DNA of 64,000 nucleotides, from NCBI RefSeq assembly GCF_014202975.1, contig NZ_JACHHZ010000004.1:558001-622000 (forward strand). The letters run 5' to 3'. Shown here piece by piece: positions 1 to 9,033 of this stretch. The position numbers and the translations under genes are program-made. Within the stretch, counting starts at the first letter, position 1; every line of letters starts with the position of its first letter. The notes beneath the pieces are model-generated. The model saw nothing but the letters and a program-made list of their open reading frames with translations, ran no database searches and had not been told where the DNA came from. This DNA is from Povalibacter uvarum. Its GTDB lineage: Bacteria; Pseudomonadota; Gammaproteobacteria; Steroidobacterales; Steroidobacteraceae.

Positions 1-517
1 TGTTGTCGGGCAGCAGCTGCGTATCGAAATCGATGACGGTCAGTGCGACCAGGAACCAGGTGAGCAGCAACGCCGCGCCTGCGTACCAGTGAAAGCCGAA
101 CTTCCAGGCGACAGCGGCAGACAGGACCGCGGTCGCGAGCTCGACCACGGGATAGCGCGGCGAGATCTTCGTGCCGCACTTTGCGCACTTGCCCTTGAGG
201 AACAGGTAGCTGATGACAGGGATGTTCTGGCTTGCGGTGATCAGCGCGCCGCACTTGGGACAGGCGGAGCGGGGGACGAAGAGGTTGTACTGCGACTGGG
301 AATTCGGCTGCGCGTCGGGCTTGAGCTGCGGATCCTTGTCGTCCGTGAGGATCTGTCGCGCCTGATCCTTCCACTCGCGGTCGAGCATGATCGGCACGCG
401 GTGAATGACGACGTTGAGGAAGCTGCCGATCATCAGCCCGAAGACGAACACCAGCCCGATCCAGGTCGCGCTCGACGTGGTCAGGCCATAGATCAGCAGA
501 TCCAATACGTGCTGCAT
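1..517 (-). CDS. pilD: Prepilin peptidase PilD (3' part missing)
   Basis: Bifunctional inner-membrane aspartic peptidase that cleaves the leader of type IV prepilins and N-methylates the new N-terminus. Read on the minus strand from ATG at 517, the protein has a hydrophobic N-terminus with GSFLNVVIHRVP, then two CxxC pairs (CPKCG and CAKCG) of the zinc-binding cytoplasmic loop, then ISPRYPVVE and the start of the catalytic region (DFDTQLLPD, containing the first active-site Asp). The window edge removes the rest. It lies downstream of pilC in the same direction, separated by a terminator-like hairpin, so it may have its own promoter. Confidence 0.93.
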   Translation of the reverse strand, partial: MQHVLDLLIYGLTTSSATWIGLVFVFGLMIGSFLNVVIHRVPIMLDREWKDQARQILTDDKDPQLKPDAQPNSQSQYNLFVPRSACPKCGALITASQNIPVISYLFLKGKCAKCGTKISPRYPVVELATAVLSAAVAWKFGFHWYAGAALLLTWFLVALTVIDFDTQLLPDN

Positions 518-609
518 CGGTAGTGCTCTTGGGGTTTGCGTTGCCGTAAAGGGATTCTAGGAGCAGGCCGGCCGCGTGACGGTCGAATGCAGCACGATTT
601 GTCGCACCG

Positions 610-640
610 GAAAGAAAACGCCGCGCGGTGCGCGGCGTTT
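610..640 (-). terminator. Rho-independent terminator after pilC
   Basis: A perfect 11-bp stem (616-626 with 630-640, loop of 3 nt) is followed on the minus strand by TTTTCTTT. It lies 35 nt past the pilC stop and before pilD, so it would end the pilB-pilC transcript. Confidence 0.75.
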
Positions 641-674
641 GTCCCCATGCCTGTTCAGTTGTCTGCGGCGCGAA

Positions 675-1892
675 TCACACCACCGCGCCGAGCTTGAAGA
701 TCGGCAGGTACATCGCGATGACCATGCCGCCGACCAGCACGCCGAGGATCGCCATGATCAGCGGTTCCAGCAAGCTGCTCATCGCGTCGACCGCGGCGTC
801 CACGTCCGCTTCGTAGAAGTCCGCGACCTTCGATGCCATCTGGTCGAGCGAGCCGGATTCTTCGCCCACGGCGATCATCTGGATGACCATGTTCGGGAAC
901 AGTCCGGTGCTCTCCATGCAGCGCTGCAAGCGCATGCCAGTCGAGACTTCGTCGCGAATCCGCAGGGTCGCTTCCTCGTAAACGATATTGCCCGTGGCGC
1001 CGGCCACCGAGGTGAGCGCTTCGACGAGAGGAACACCGGCGGCGAACATGGTTGACAGCGTCCGCGAGTAGCGTGCAATACAGGCTTTCACCATGATCGG
1101 GCCAACCACCGGCGCCTTCAGCATCATGCGATCCAATGCGCGTCGCATCGGGCGCGAGCGCTTCTTGAAGTAGAAGAACGCATATCCGGCGCCGCCGGCC
1201 GCAATAGCCATCCACCACCCCTGAGCCTGAATGAACCGGGACATGTCGATGACCATCTGAGTGAACGCCGGCAGGTCGGCACCGAATCCCTTGAAGAGCG
1301 ATTCGAACTGCGGGATCACGAAAATCAGAAGGATGATCGTCACGATCACGGCGACCGCGAGCACCGCGGTCGGATAGAACAATGCCTTCTTGATCTTCTT
1401 CTTCAGCGCTTCGGTCTTTTCCTTGTAGGTGGCAACCTTGTCGAGCAGCGTCTCGAGCGCACCGGCATGCTCGCCGGCTTCGACCAGGTTCACGAAGAGA
1501 TCGTCAAAGTACAACGGATGCTTTGCCAGCGACTCGTGCAGGGTGGTGCCCGCTTCGACGTCCGACTTGATCGCGAGCACCAGCTTCTGCATCGACGGCT
1601 TGTCGTGTCCGTTGCCGATGATGTCGAAGCACTGCACCATGGGAATACCCGCTTGCAGCATGGTCGCGAGCTGGCGCGCGAAGAGCGCGATGTCTTCGGC
1701 GTTGACCTTCTTGCCGCTCTTGAAGAGCTGCACTTCCTTGCGGACCCTCTTCGCGAGGACGCCCTGGCGCCGCAGATCCGCCTTGACCGCGGCCTCCGAC
1801 ACGGCAAGCATCTTGCCCTTGATCTTCTTTCCCTTCTTGTCTGTGCCTTCCCAGACGTAGGGCAACTGCTGCGATGAGGCAACTTGAGCCAT
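675..1892 (-). CDS. pilC: Type IV pilus inner-membrane platform protein PilC
   Basis: Polytopic platform protein (405 aa, the usual family length) that links the PilB/PilT motor ATPases to pilus assembly. It has two T2SSF domains, each with a cytoplasmic helical bundle followed by membrane helices. The first has FARQLATMLQAGIPM and the second RYSRTLSTMFAAGVPLVEAL, and both end in the G-E-x-(A/S)-G type motif (EAGEHAG, GEESGSLD). Membrane helices are near residues 170-195, 225-240 and 375-400. It lies 67 nt downstream of pilB and is probably co-transcribed with it. Confidence 0.96.
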   Translation of the reverse strand: MAQVASSQQLPYVWEGTDKKGKKIKGKMLAVSEAAVKADLRRQGVLAKRVRKEVQLFKSGKKVNAEDIALFARQLATMLQAGIPMVQCFDIIGNGHDKPSMQKLVLAIKSDVEAGTTLHESLAKHPLYFDDLFVNLVEAGEHAGALETLLDKVATYKEKTEALKKKIKKALFYPTAVLAVAVIVTIILLIFVIPQFESLFKGFGADLPAFTQMVIDMSRFIQAQGWWMAIAAGGAGYAFFYFKKRSRPMRRALDRMMLKAPVVGPIMVKACIARYSRTLSTMFAAGVPLVEALTSVAGATGNIVYEEATLRIRDEVSTGMRLQRCMESTGLFPNMVIQMIAVGEESGSLDQMASKVADFYEADVDAAVDAMSSLLEPLIMAILGVLVGGMVIAMYLPIFKLGAVV

Positions 1893-1909
1893 GGTGAATA
1901 CCTGGAGTG

Positions 1910-1931
1910 GCGGTTAAGCGGTTAGCGGTTG
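1910..1931. repeat. Short heptamer array, GCGGTTA type
   Basis: Three copies of GCGGTTA/G lie in tandem in the pilB-pilC gap. It resembles the heptamer arrays found in other gaps of this window (23240, 30173, 38322, 40244) but has no partner arm. Confidence 0.45.
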
Positions 1932-1959
1932 TTTCGGAACAGACTCACCCGGCCCACGA

Positions 1960-3702
1960 TCATTCCGTGGTGCACTGGTTCAGTTCGTCGAGGCTGGTGA
2001 TGCCCGCCTTGACCTTCGACAGGCCGGAGCGCCGCAGATCCCAGATCCCTTCCTTGGCGGACTGTGCGGCGATGTCGACCGCGTTGCCGTCCTGGAGAAT
2101 GATGCGCTGGATTTCCTCGGAAACCGGCATGACCTGATAGAGGCCGGTTCGTCCCTTGTAGCCGTCGGTGCACGAGCCGCAGCCGACAGGACGATAGACC
2201 TTGACGCCTGCCGAGATCTCCTCGTCGGTGAACCCTTCCTTCAGCAAGGCGTCGCGCGACATCTCGACGGGCTCTTTGCAGCTGTTGCACAGCTTGCGGG
2301 CGAGGCGTTGAGCAATGATCAGCGAGACCGACGTTGCGATCGCGTACGGCTTGACGCCCATGTCGACGAGACGCGTCAGCGTCTTCGGGGCATCGTTCGT
2401 GTGCAGGGTCGAGAGAACCAGGTGACCGGTCTGCGCCGCCTTGATGGCGATTTCGGCCGTCTCGAGGTCGCGAATTTCGCCGACCATGATGACGTCCGGA
2501 TCCTGACGAAGGAACGCGCGCAGCGCGCCTGCGAACGTGAGGCCGACCTTCGGGTTCACGTTCACCTGGTTGACGCCGGGCAGATTGATTTCGGCCGGGT
2601 CTTCCGCGGTCGAGATGTTCGTGTCTTCCTTGTTGAGGATGTTCAGACCGGTGTATAGCGACACGGTCTTGCCGCTGCCGGTCGGGCCTGTGACCAGGAT
2701 CATGCCGTGCGGCTGAGCCAGGGCCTTCATATACAGGTCCTTCTGGGCTGGCTCGTAGCCGAGGGCATCGATGCCCAGCATGGCGCTCGACGGATCCAGG
2801 ATACGCGCCACGATCTTTTCGCCGAACAGGGTCGGGCAGGTACTGACGCGGAAGTCGATCGCGCGATTCTTCGAGATTCGCATCTTGATGCGGCCGTCCT
2901 GCGGCACGCGGCGTTCCGCGATGTCGAGGCGGGACATGACCTTGATGCGGGCCGCGAGCTTGCCGGCGAGCTGGACCGGAGGAACAGCGAGTTCCTTCAG
3001 ATAGCCGTCCAGGCGCAGACGAATGCGGTAAGTCTTCTCGTAGGGTTCGAAATGGATGTCCGACGCGCCTTTCTTGATCGCATCGAGCAGCACCTTGTTC
3101 ACGAAGCGGACGATCGGAGCGTCTTCGACATCGTCGCGCGCAATCGCATCGCCTTCGAGCTCGTCGTCACCGCCCGTGACGTCGAGGTTCTCGAGATCGA
3201 GTCCTTCGTCGTCGGTGAGCTGGGACATCTGCGTGTCGGCCTGCTCGATCGCCTTGCTGGCAATCCTCTGCAGCTTGTCTTCCTCGGCGACGACCGCTTC
3301 GACGGACAGGCCCGTCTGAAACTTGATCTCGTCGAGCGCATGCAGATTGGTGGGGTCGGAGACCGCCACGAAGAGTCGCTTGCCGCGCTTGATGAGCGGC
3401 AGCACGCGGTGCTTGGCCAGCAGCTTGTCGGAGACGAGCTTGACGGTTTCGAGATCGAGCTGGATCGCTTCCAGATCCACCATCGGAACGCCGAACTCCT
3501 GCGAAGCGGCAATCGCAATCTCGCGGGCGTCGGCCAGGTTGTTCGCAACCAGGTGCGAAACCAGGTTCGTGTTGGCCTCTTTGGCTGCCTGCAACGCCTG
3601 CACCATGGCCTTCTCTTCCAGGAGCCCGTCCTGGATGAGGCGCAACGGCAGACCTTGCAGGGTCAGCCTGGCGGTAGTCGCTGCTGAAAGGTTGTCGGCC
3701 AT
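1960..3702 (-). CDS. pilB: Type IV pilus assembly ATPase PilB
   Basis: Hexameric cytoplasmic ATPase that powers pilus extension (580 aa). The N-terminal T2SSE/MshEN-type domain (about 1-150) precedes the secretion ATPase core. Visible motifs are Walker A GPTGSGKT at about residues 338-345, an Asp box, Walker B with MVGEIRDLETAEIA, and the His box STLHTNDA. A four-cysteine zinc site follows (CNSC and CGSC) with GYKGRTGLYQVMPVSEE. Xanthomonad-type gene order places pilB next to pilC and pilD, as here. Confidence 0.96.
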   Translation of the reverse strand: MADNLSAATTARLTLQGLPLRLIQDGLLEEKAMVQALQAAKEANTNLVSHLVANNLADAREIAIAASQEFGVPMVDLEAIQLDLETVKLVSDKLLAKHRVLPLIKRGKRLFVAVSDPTNLHALDEIKFQTGLSVEAVVAEEDKLQRIASKAIEQADTQMSQLTDDEGLDLENLDVTGGDDELEGDAIARDDVEDAPIVRFVNKVLLDAIKKGASDIHFEPYEKTYRIRLRLDGYLKELAVPPVQLAGKLAARIKVMSRLDIAERRVPQDGRIKMRISKNRAIDFRVSTCPTLFGEKIVARILDPSSAMLGIDALGYEPAQKDLYMKALAQPHGMILVTGPTGSGKTVSLYTGLNILNKEDTNISTAEDPAEINLPGVNQVNVNPKVGLTFAGALRAFLRQDPDVIMVGEIRDLETAEIAIKAAQTGHLVLSTLHTNDAPKTLTRLVDMGVKPYAIATSVSLIIAQRLARKLCNSCKEPVEMSRDALLKEGFTDEEISAGVKVYRPVGCGSCTDGYKGRTGLYQVMPVSEEIQRIILQDGNAVDIAAQSAKEGIWDLRRSGLSKVKAGITSLDELNQCTTE

Positions 3703-3878
3703 CGTCGTCCGGAATCGCTGCTGGTTACATGCCCATGGTTAGTCTTGCTCATCGGGTGCGCGGCGAGCAAATGTCAAATCAGTAAGCATTGTCCCTGATT
3801 GGCCGGGACGGCAACGCGAAATCTGTCACACCTGGAACGTCGTCAGCATTCGGCTCGGTAGGGGATTTCCCCGGCCCC

Positions 3879-3910
3879 AAAAAAAAGAGGCCCCTCGCAA
3901 GAGGGGCCTC
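3879..3910 (-). terminator. Rho-independent terminator after pilA
   Basis: A 10-bp perfect stem (3887-3896 with 3901-3910, 4-nt loop) is followed on the minus strand by eight T. It starts 29 nt past the pilA stop. It is a strong intrinsic terminator, so pilA is probably a monocistronic, highly expressed transcript. Confidence 0.9.
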
Positions 3911-3938
3911 CGTTTCGCATCCTGCGAAGCAGCTTGGA

Positions 3939-4439
3939 TTAGCTGCCGAAGCCGTTGCGGCAAGAAGCCGGCAGGTACTTGTCCAGAACCGAGGTCGAAC
4001 CAGCAGCCGGGCCCGAGAAGCCGCTGACGCCGCCCGGGGGGTTCGCGTTGCCGCAGACCCAGATCACGTCGCCGTTGGTGTTCGTGCCCGGGTTGAGCGA
4101 CAGGGTCTGACCGACGATGCGGTTGTTCGCCTGGTTGCCGTACGTGATCGTGACCACGCCCTCAGCCACGTCGATGCCCTGCACGTACTTGCCAGCCTTC
4201 GACGCAGCGGTGCCGCTGGAGCCGATGATCTGGGCGAGTTCCGGCCAGTCGCCAGTCTGCGCCTGGTATTCGGCAACGCCAGCCTTCAGGTCGGATGCGA
4301 GGTTCAGACCTTCCGTGATCTGCGAGCGGATCGTGTAGTCCTGGTAGGCCGGGATAGCGATGGCAGCCAGGATGCCGATGATCGCGACCACGATCATCAG
4401 TTCGATCAGGGTGAAACCCTTCTGTGCAGTCTTCAGCAT
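3939..4439 (-). CDS. pilA: Major type IV pilin PilA
   Basis: Structural subunit of type IVa pili, 166 aa. A short basic leader ends in KG before [18 protein letters not shown], the classical prepilin peptidase site with mature Phe1 and Glu5, followed by IPAYQDY. The globular domain has a C-terminal Cys pair (WVCG and PASC) that should form the disulfide loop. The protein ends in GFGS with a terminal Ser, a position glycosylated in some Pseudomonas pilins. A good ribosome site (GAGGAGA) precedes ATG. It has its own sigma-54-like promoter and strong terminator, and a glycan gene block adjoins it. Confidence 0.95.
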   Translation of the reverse strand: MLKTAQKGFTLIELMIVVAIIGILAAIAIPAYQDYTIRSQITEGLNLASDLKAGVAEYQAQTGDWPELAQIIGSSGTAASKAGKYVQGIDVAEGVVTITYGNQANNRIVGQTLSLNPGTNTNGDVIWVCGNANPPGGVSGFSGPAAGSTSVLDKYLPASCRNGFGS

Positions 4440-4504
4440 GCGATTCTCCTCAACAGTAGAACAATGAAATCTCGAACGGCTCGGGGCCGGTTGCTGGGCA
4501 TAGA

Positions 4505-4520
4505 TGCAACGGGTATGCCA
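4505..4520 (-). promoter_or_regulatory. Sigma-54 (RpoN) promoter of pilA
   Basis: On the minus strand the sequence reads TGGCAT-N5-TTGCA, matching the -24/-12 consensus TGGCAC-N5-TTGCW with one mismatch and correct spacing. The -12 element lies 66 nt upstream of the pilA ATG. PilR, a sigma-54 activator, is encoded at 15976-17331, so PilSR-RpoN control of pilA is the expected wiring. Confidence 0.85.
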
Positions 4521-4639
4521 CAGGGATGGGGCATGGATAAGGCGTTGATTTAGCGTGTCATTTCTCCCATTTGTCAGAAGCTGGCGGCCGGTTTACCTGC
4601 CGCTGTCTGTCCATACCGGTCGGAATTTGTCACTTCGCG

Positions 4640-6763
4640 TCAGTGCGGGGCGACAGTTGCCAGCGCAGGCGGCGCGGCCAGGCTGGCTTCCAGCCGGAAG
4701 CGCCGGTCCAGCGCATCCCATAGCTGGACGACGTCCTCGCCGGCCTGCACGGATGCGCTCCGATCTGCCAGCAGGCGTACCTGCGTTCGGTCGCGATTGA
4801 CCAGCACGTAGCGATAGCTGGTGGCGTGGTTCTCGAGGACTTCGGGGATTGCAGCAAGCACATGCTTGCTCCCGATCGCTGCATATTCGCGATTCGCCAT
4901 GGCTTCGGCCAGCAGTTCCTCCCGCAATGACAGAAGTCCGGATTCCGGATCGACGCGATAGAACTTGGCCGCCTGGCGCGCGAGTTCCTTTTCGGCCTGG
5001 AAGCCCGCCAGGAGCGCAGGCGGATTGAATTCGCTCTCCGTGAAGCGGATGCGCTCCATGGAGCCGGGCGCCGGCGGGTCGCCCATCAGCTCCGGTACCA
5101 GCGACCGGCCGGTCGATTTGTAGCCGGGCACGTTGACGCCCGTGATGCCGAGCAGTGTCGGCATCAGATCTTCCAGCGATGCAGGCACATCGGAAGCCGC
5201 CGGCGGCAGCTTCGCTATCTGGGCGGCACCGTAGCCTCGTATCGCCAGAAGAACCTGGTACTGAGGAGGACTCAGCACGCTCGTCCCGTGGCCGTTGCTC
5301 CTCGCGGGAATCGAGTAGTCGTCGACCTTACGCTGCTCCGTCGTGATCAGCACGTCCTCGGGCCGCCCCAGTCCTTCACCATGGTCCGACAGGATGACCA
5401 CGATCGCGTTCTCGAGCGCGCCACGCGACTCAAGCAGTTCGAACAGGGCACCGACCTGTCCGTCGGCGTGTCGAACGGTTTCCGGATACAGCGTCTGGCC
5501 GTGATGATTCGACCCGTCTTCCTTGTGCAGCGGCGCCGTAGCCCAGTAGTACGGATAGTGTGGCAGCGTGAGATGCACCGCCAGGAAGGTCGGCTGCGGG
5601 AATTCCAGTTCGTTCTCCAGCCGGTCGACGAAATCGCCCGGGTAGTAGACGTGGGCAGCCGCGCGATTGGCCGACGCATGCGGAAAGAAGAAGCTGCCGA
5701 ATGGCGTTCTCGAGACCAGGTTGGAAAGCAGCGTGTCGTTCAGGGTTCCAAGCAGGAAATCCGCGGCCCCCATCGGAGGCGTGATGACCTGGTCGAAACC
5801 ATAGGACTGGTCGATGTTCGCGAAGCGTGTTTCGTCGATGGCGAAGATGCTTCGATATCCCTGCCCGCGGAAAACTTCTGCAAGCGTGGGCGACGCTTCG
5901 ATACTGCCGCGGCGAGTCAGATTCATCAGTGCGCCGGTATCGTGCGGATGCCGGCCCGTGAGAATCGACATCCATGAAGGAAAGGTGCGGGCGAGCGGTG
6001 TCGTGACGTCGCTGAATACCCGGGCGCCGCGGATGAATTTGTTGATGTTCGGTGCGTGAGCGTGGTCGCCGCCGACCACCGTGAAGTCCGGACGCAGGGA
6101 ATCGACGCCGATCAGAATCACATTGGGCTTGGTGGGATTGGGGATGGCGCGCGCATCTTTCGAGCCTGACAGCAACGCCGAGATCGTTATGGCGACGCCG
6201 AGTGCGCCGACCACGGCGATACTTGTGACCATCGACGGCAATCTCGCGGATCGCAGACCCCTGACGGTCGCCGGCGCGGTCGCTGCGACCATGAGGATGC
6301 CGATAGCGACGAGGGCATATGCGGCGACGGGCGCACCCAGCACGCGCGTGCTTACGATGTCCCCGAAATATTCCCCGAGCGTCGACCAAGGATAGTAGTA
6401 AGCGTTGGCCACGAAGGCGCCGATCGAAAGCAGCAGGAACCAACCAAGGACCAATGTCGCCCGACTTCCCACGCGGCTTCCTCCGGAGAGCTCGGTGAGC
6501 TTTGCCAGGAGGCATGTAAGCCCTGCGAAAGCGAGATGAACGAGGAGCGTTGCTGTGATGAACCAGGCGATGTCCCAGCCCAGTCGGGTCCCCAGCAACG
6601 GGACGTCGACGACGGAGCTCAATACCTTGTCTCCACCGGTGAAGACGTAACCGTAGCCGGTGATGATCCGTGCGAACGATACGAGCAGCAGCAGCAGGCT
6701 CAATCCGACGGCGAGCCAGAAAGCTTTTCGCCAGGACATGCTCGGGCGCTCTGCAGGGGACAT
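4640..6763 (-). CDS. Membrane-anchored alkaline-phosphatase-superfamily transferase/hydrolase
   Basis: A 707-aa protein with about five N-terminal membrane helices (to about residue 200) and a periplasmic sulfatase-fold domain. Metal-site motifs are visible: VILIGVDSLRPDF, LSDHGEGLG and NGHGTSVLSP. Where true sulfatases have C/S-x-P-S-R, this protein has RTFPSW with Thr260, so a formylglycine sulfatase is unlikely. The architecture recalls the EptA/PptA phosphoethanolamine and LtaS phosphoglycerol transferases, which use Thr. The substrate is unknown. It is a paralogue of the divergent gene at 6955 and lies directly upstream of the pilA promoter, facing the same way as pilA. Annotation as a plain sulfatase would be misleading. 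Confidence 0.8.
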   Translation of the reverse strand: MSPAERPSMSWRKAFWLAVGLSLLLLLVSFARIITGYGYVFTGGDKVLSSVVDVPLLGTRLGWDIAWFITATLLVHLAFAGLTCLLAKLTELSGGSRVGSRATLVLGWFLLLSIGAFVANAYYYPWSTLGEYFGDIVSTRVLGAPVAAYALVAIGILMVAATAPATVRGLRSARLPSMVTSIAVVGALGVAITISALLSGSKDARAIPNPTKPNVILIGVDSLRPDFTVVGGDHAHAPNINKFIRGARVFSDVTTPLARTFPSWMSILTGRHPHDTGALMNLTRRGSIEASPTLAEVFRGQGYRSIFAIDETRFANIDQSYGFDQVITPPMGAADFLLGTLNDTLLSNLVSRTPFGSFFFPHASANRAAAHVYYPGDFVDRLENELEFPQPTFLAVHLTLPHYPYYWATAPLHKEDGSNHHGQTLYPETVRHADGQVGALFELLESRGALENAIVVILSDHGEGLGRPEDVLITTEQRKVDDYSIPARSNGHGTSVLSPPQYQVLLAIRGYGAAQIAKLPPAASDVPASLEDLMPTLLGITGVNVPGYKSTGRSLVPELMGDPPAPGSMERIRFTESEFNPPALLAGFQAEKELARQAAKFYRVDPESGLLSLREELLAEAMANREYAAIGSKHVLAAIPEVLENHATSYRYVLVNRDRTQVRLLADRSASVQAGEDVVQLWDALDRRFRLEASLAAPPALATVAPH

Positions 6764-6954
6764 GCTCGCTTCCGCTGGATTTGACAGAAGCTGCTTATAC
6801 CAGAGCGATTTTCCCTCCTCTAAATCGAAGAGGCAGGAACGAGCAACGCGTCACACAGCCCCGACGCGCCTGCGCCGCGACGTGTGAGCGAATGCAAGGT
6901 TCTGAAGTCGCGGTCGAGGGTCGTGATTCGGGCTGATATAGCATCCATCGTCTT

Positions 6955-9033
6955 ATGTTCACCGACGCACGCAAACGCATTCGCGAGACAGTGTCCTTCG
7001 ACGGACTGCCGCTTGCAGTGCTCCTCGGCGTCGGCTTCGGTCTGGGCGCAGCAGCAATCGCGTTCTTCGGCGCGCAGCAACTGGTGCCTCCTCGCGTCGC
7101 GGAGTGGCTGCTGGGACAGCGACTGGGTGGCGCTCTTTACTGGCGGTTCGCCGGTTTCGCGGCGGCGCAGCTGATGCTGCACATTTTCTTCGGATGCGTC
7201 GTGTGGTTGCTGGCGCTGGTATCCGAGCGTGCACTGCCGCAATTAGCGTGGCAACGCACGCGCTGGGTGCTCACATGGGGCCTGGCGGGTGCGGCCTGGC
7301 TGGTGCTGCTCAACATCGACCGCTTCCCGGATTCGGTGACATCTCGCGTCGTGTGCTGCGAGCTGATTCCACACGATTTCTATTCAGGGCTTGCTGCATT
7401 CGCCACCAGCGTCCTGCTGGCGGCGGTCGCAGTCGTCGTATGGAGGAATCTGGCGCGCAGCGCCGCATTCAGACGCTTCGGGCCGCGAATCATCGTCTGG
7501 GGTGTCCTGGTCGCCGTCTGCGCCGCAACGATGAGCTGGCTGCGCTCCGAGGCGGTGGCCAACGGCGAGGCATCTCTCAGCCAGCCGAACATCATCATCA
7601 TCGGGGTCGATTCGCTGCGTGCCGACTACATTGGAGTCGGTGGCCAGCAGCCGGGCATGACCCCCAACATCGATGCCTTCCTCCAGGAGGGTGTGCTGAT
7701 TGCCGACTGCGTGACGCCGGTGGGTCGCACGTTCCCAGCATGGGTATCGATTCTCAGCGGACAGTCCCCCAGGACGAATGAAGTCCGGGAAAATTTGTTC
7801 GCGGTGAAGCAGGCGACGCTCGATGCTTCGGTTGCTCATGCGTTCCGCCGCGCCGGATATCGAACCGTGTACGGAACCGACGAAGTGCGCTTCAGCAATA
7901 TCGATCAACGTTTCGGTTTCGACGAGATCCTCAGCCCGCCAATGGGTGTTTCGGATTTCCTGCTCGGTGCAGCGAATGACATGCCGCTGGCCAACCTCGT
8001 CGCCAACAACGACGTTGGTGAGATCCTGTTTCCAGAGACTCACGCGAATCGCGCGGCCGCGGTCACCTACGACCCTGATTCGTTCGTCGATAGGGTGACC
8101 TCTGCGCTCGATGATGGTTCCAGCGATCGCCCCCTGTTCCTCGCGGTCCATCTGGCGCTGCCTCACTGGCCCTACACCTGGGCCCAGGACGATGCCGACG
8201 GCGGATTCTCGCGGCTGTCGGATACGCGTTATCAATATGGCGCCTCGGTGATCGAGGCCGACAGGCAGTTCGGTGCCCTGGTGGATGCGCTCGAAAGCTC
8301 GGGTGTCCTCAGGAACGCGATCGTCCTGGTGCTTTCCGATCACGGCGAGGGCCTCGGCCTGGCGCGGGACAATCTGCTCTTCAGCAAGGAATCGAAAGAA
8401 GCCGTGCGGGGGCTCAGCGTTGCGATGTGGGGACATGGGAACAGCGTGCTCAGTCCCTACCAGAATCAGGTCGTGCTGGGCATGCGAGGCTTCGGCCGTT
8501 CGGCGCTAGGGCGCGGTTCCGGAGTCGTCCTTCCGGATGTGCCTGGTTCTCTCGAGGACATCGCGCCGACGTTGATCGGGTTGACCGGAATCGCGGATGA
8601 GACCAGGCGCGACGGGAGTGACTGGAGCAACGTGCTGAAGTCGGCCGATGCCCCGATCGACGCCGCTTCGCGCGTGCGCTTCATCGAAAGCGGCTATGTC
8701 GTCGGATTCAACAATCGCGGCACGGTCGATACGGACAAAGTCGCGGGTGAAGGCGTGCACAAGTACATGATCGACCCGGAAAGTGGCCGGATCACGGTGC
8801 GACCGGACGCGCTGCCCGCGTTGCTGCGCGAGAAGGAGCGTGCCGCGATCCAGGATCGACGGATACTCGCGACGGTGTGGGAGCAGGGCCAGCGGCGCTA
8901 CGTTCTGGTGGATCAGCGCACGGGTGCTGTCCGCGAGCTCAGGAGTGCCCCCACGAGCGAGGAAGGCAGTACCTACTCGCTGTGGACAGCGCTGCAACGA
9001 GAATACGGCGCCGAACTTGATGGTGCTTTCTAG
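6955..9033 (+). CDS. Second membrane-anchored alkaline-phosphatase-superfamily enzyme
   Basis: A 692-aa paralogue of the 4640-6763 product, divergently transcribed across a 191-nt gap. It has about five N-terminal membrane helices and then the catalytic domain with IIIIGVDSLRADY, RTFPAW (Thr259 at the nucleophile position), LSDHGEGLG and WGHGNSVLSP. The conserved stretches ANIDQ/SNIDQ, GFD and PPMG are shared with the paralogue, so duplication is clear. Its stop overlaps the stop of the convergent glycosyltransferase gene by 4 nt. Probable role: transfer or removal of a phospho- or sulfo-group on an envelope or pilus glycan (inference). Confidence 0.8.
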   Translation: MFTDARKRIRETVSFDGLPLAVLLGVGFGLGAAAIAFFGAQQLVPPRVAEWLLGQRLGGALYWRFAGFAAAQLMLHIFFGCVVWLLALVSERALPQLAWQRTRWVLTWGLAGAAWLVLLNIDRFPDSVTSRVVCCELIPHDFYSGLAAFATSVLLAAVAVVVWRNLARSAAFRRFGPRIIVWGVLVAVCAATMSWLRSEAVANGEASLSQPNIIIIGVDSLRADYIGVGGQQPGMTPNIDAFLQEGVLIADCVTPVGRTFPAWVSILSGQSPRTNEVRENLFAVKQATLDASVAHAFRRAGYRTVYGTDEVRFSNIDQRFGFDEILSPPMGVSDFLLGAANDMPLANLVANNDVGEILFPETHANRAAAVTYDPDSFVDRVTSALDDGSSDRPLFLAVHLALPHWPYTWAQDDADGGFSRLSDTRYQYGASVIEADRQFGALVDALESSGVLRNAIVLVLSDHGEGLGLARDNLLFSKESKEAVRGLSVAMWGHGNSVLSPYQNQVVLGMRGFGRSALGRGSGVVLPDVPGSLEDIAPTLIGLTGIADETRRDGSDWSNVLKSADAPIDAASRVRFIESGYVVGFNNRGTVDTDKVAGEGVHKYMIDPESGRITVRPDALPALLREKERAAIQDRRILATVWEQGQRRYVLVDQRTGAVRELRSAPTSEEGSTYSLWTALQREYGAELDGAF

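Noticed and set aside
4640..9033. Calling the AlkP-superfamily pair arylsulfatases
   Set aside because: The formylglycine motif C/S-x-P-S-R is absent; Thr and Trp occupy the key positions.
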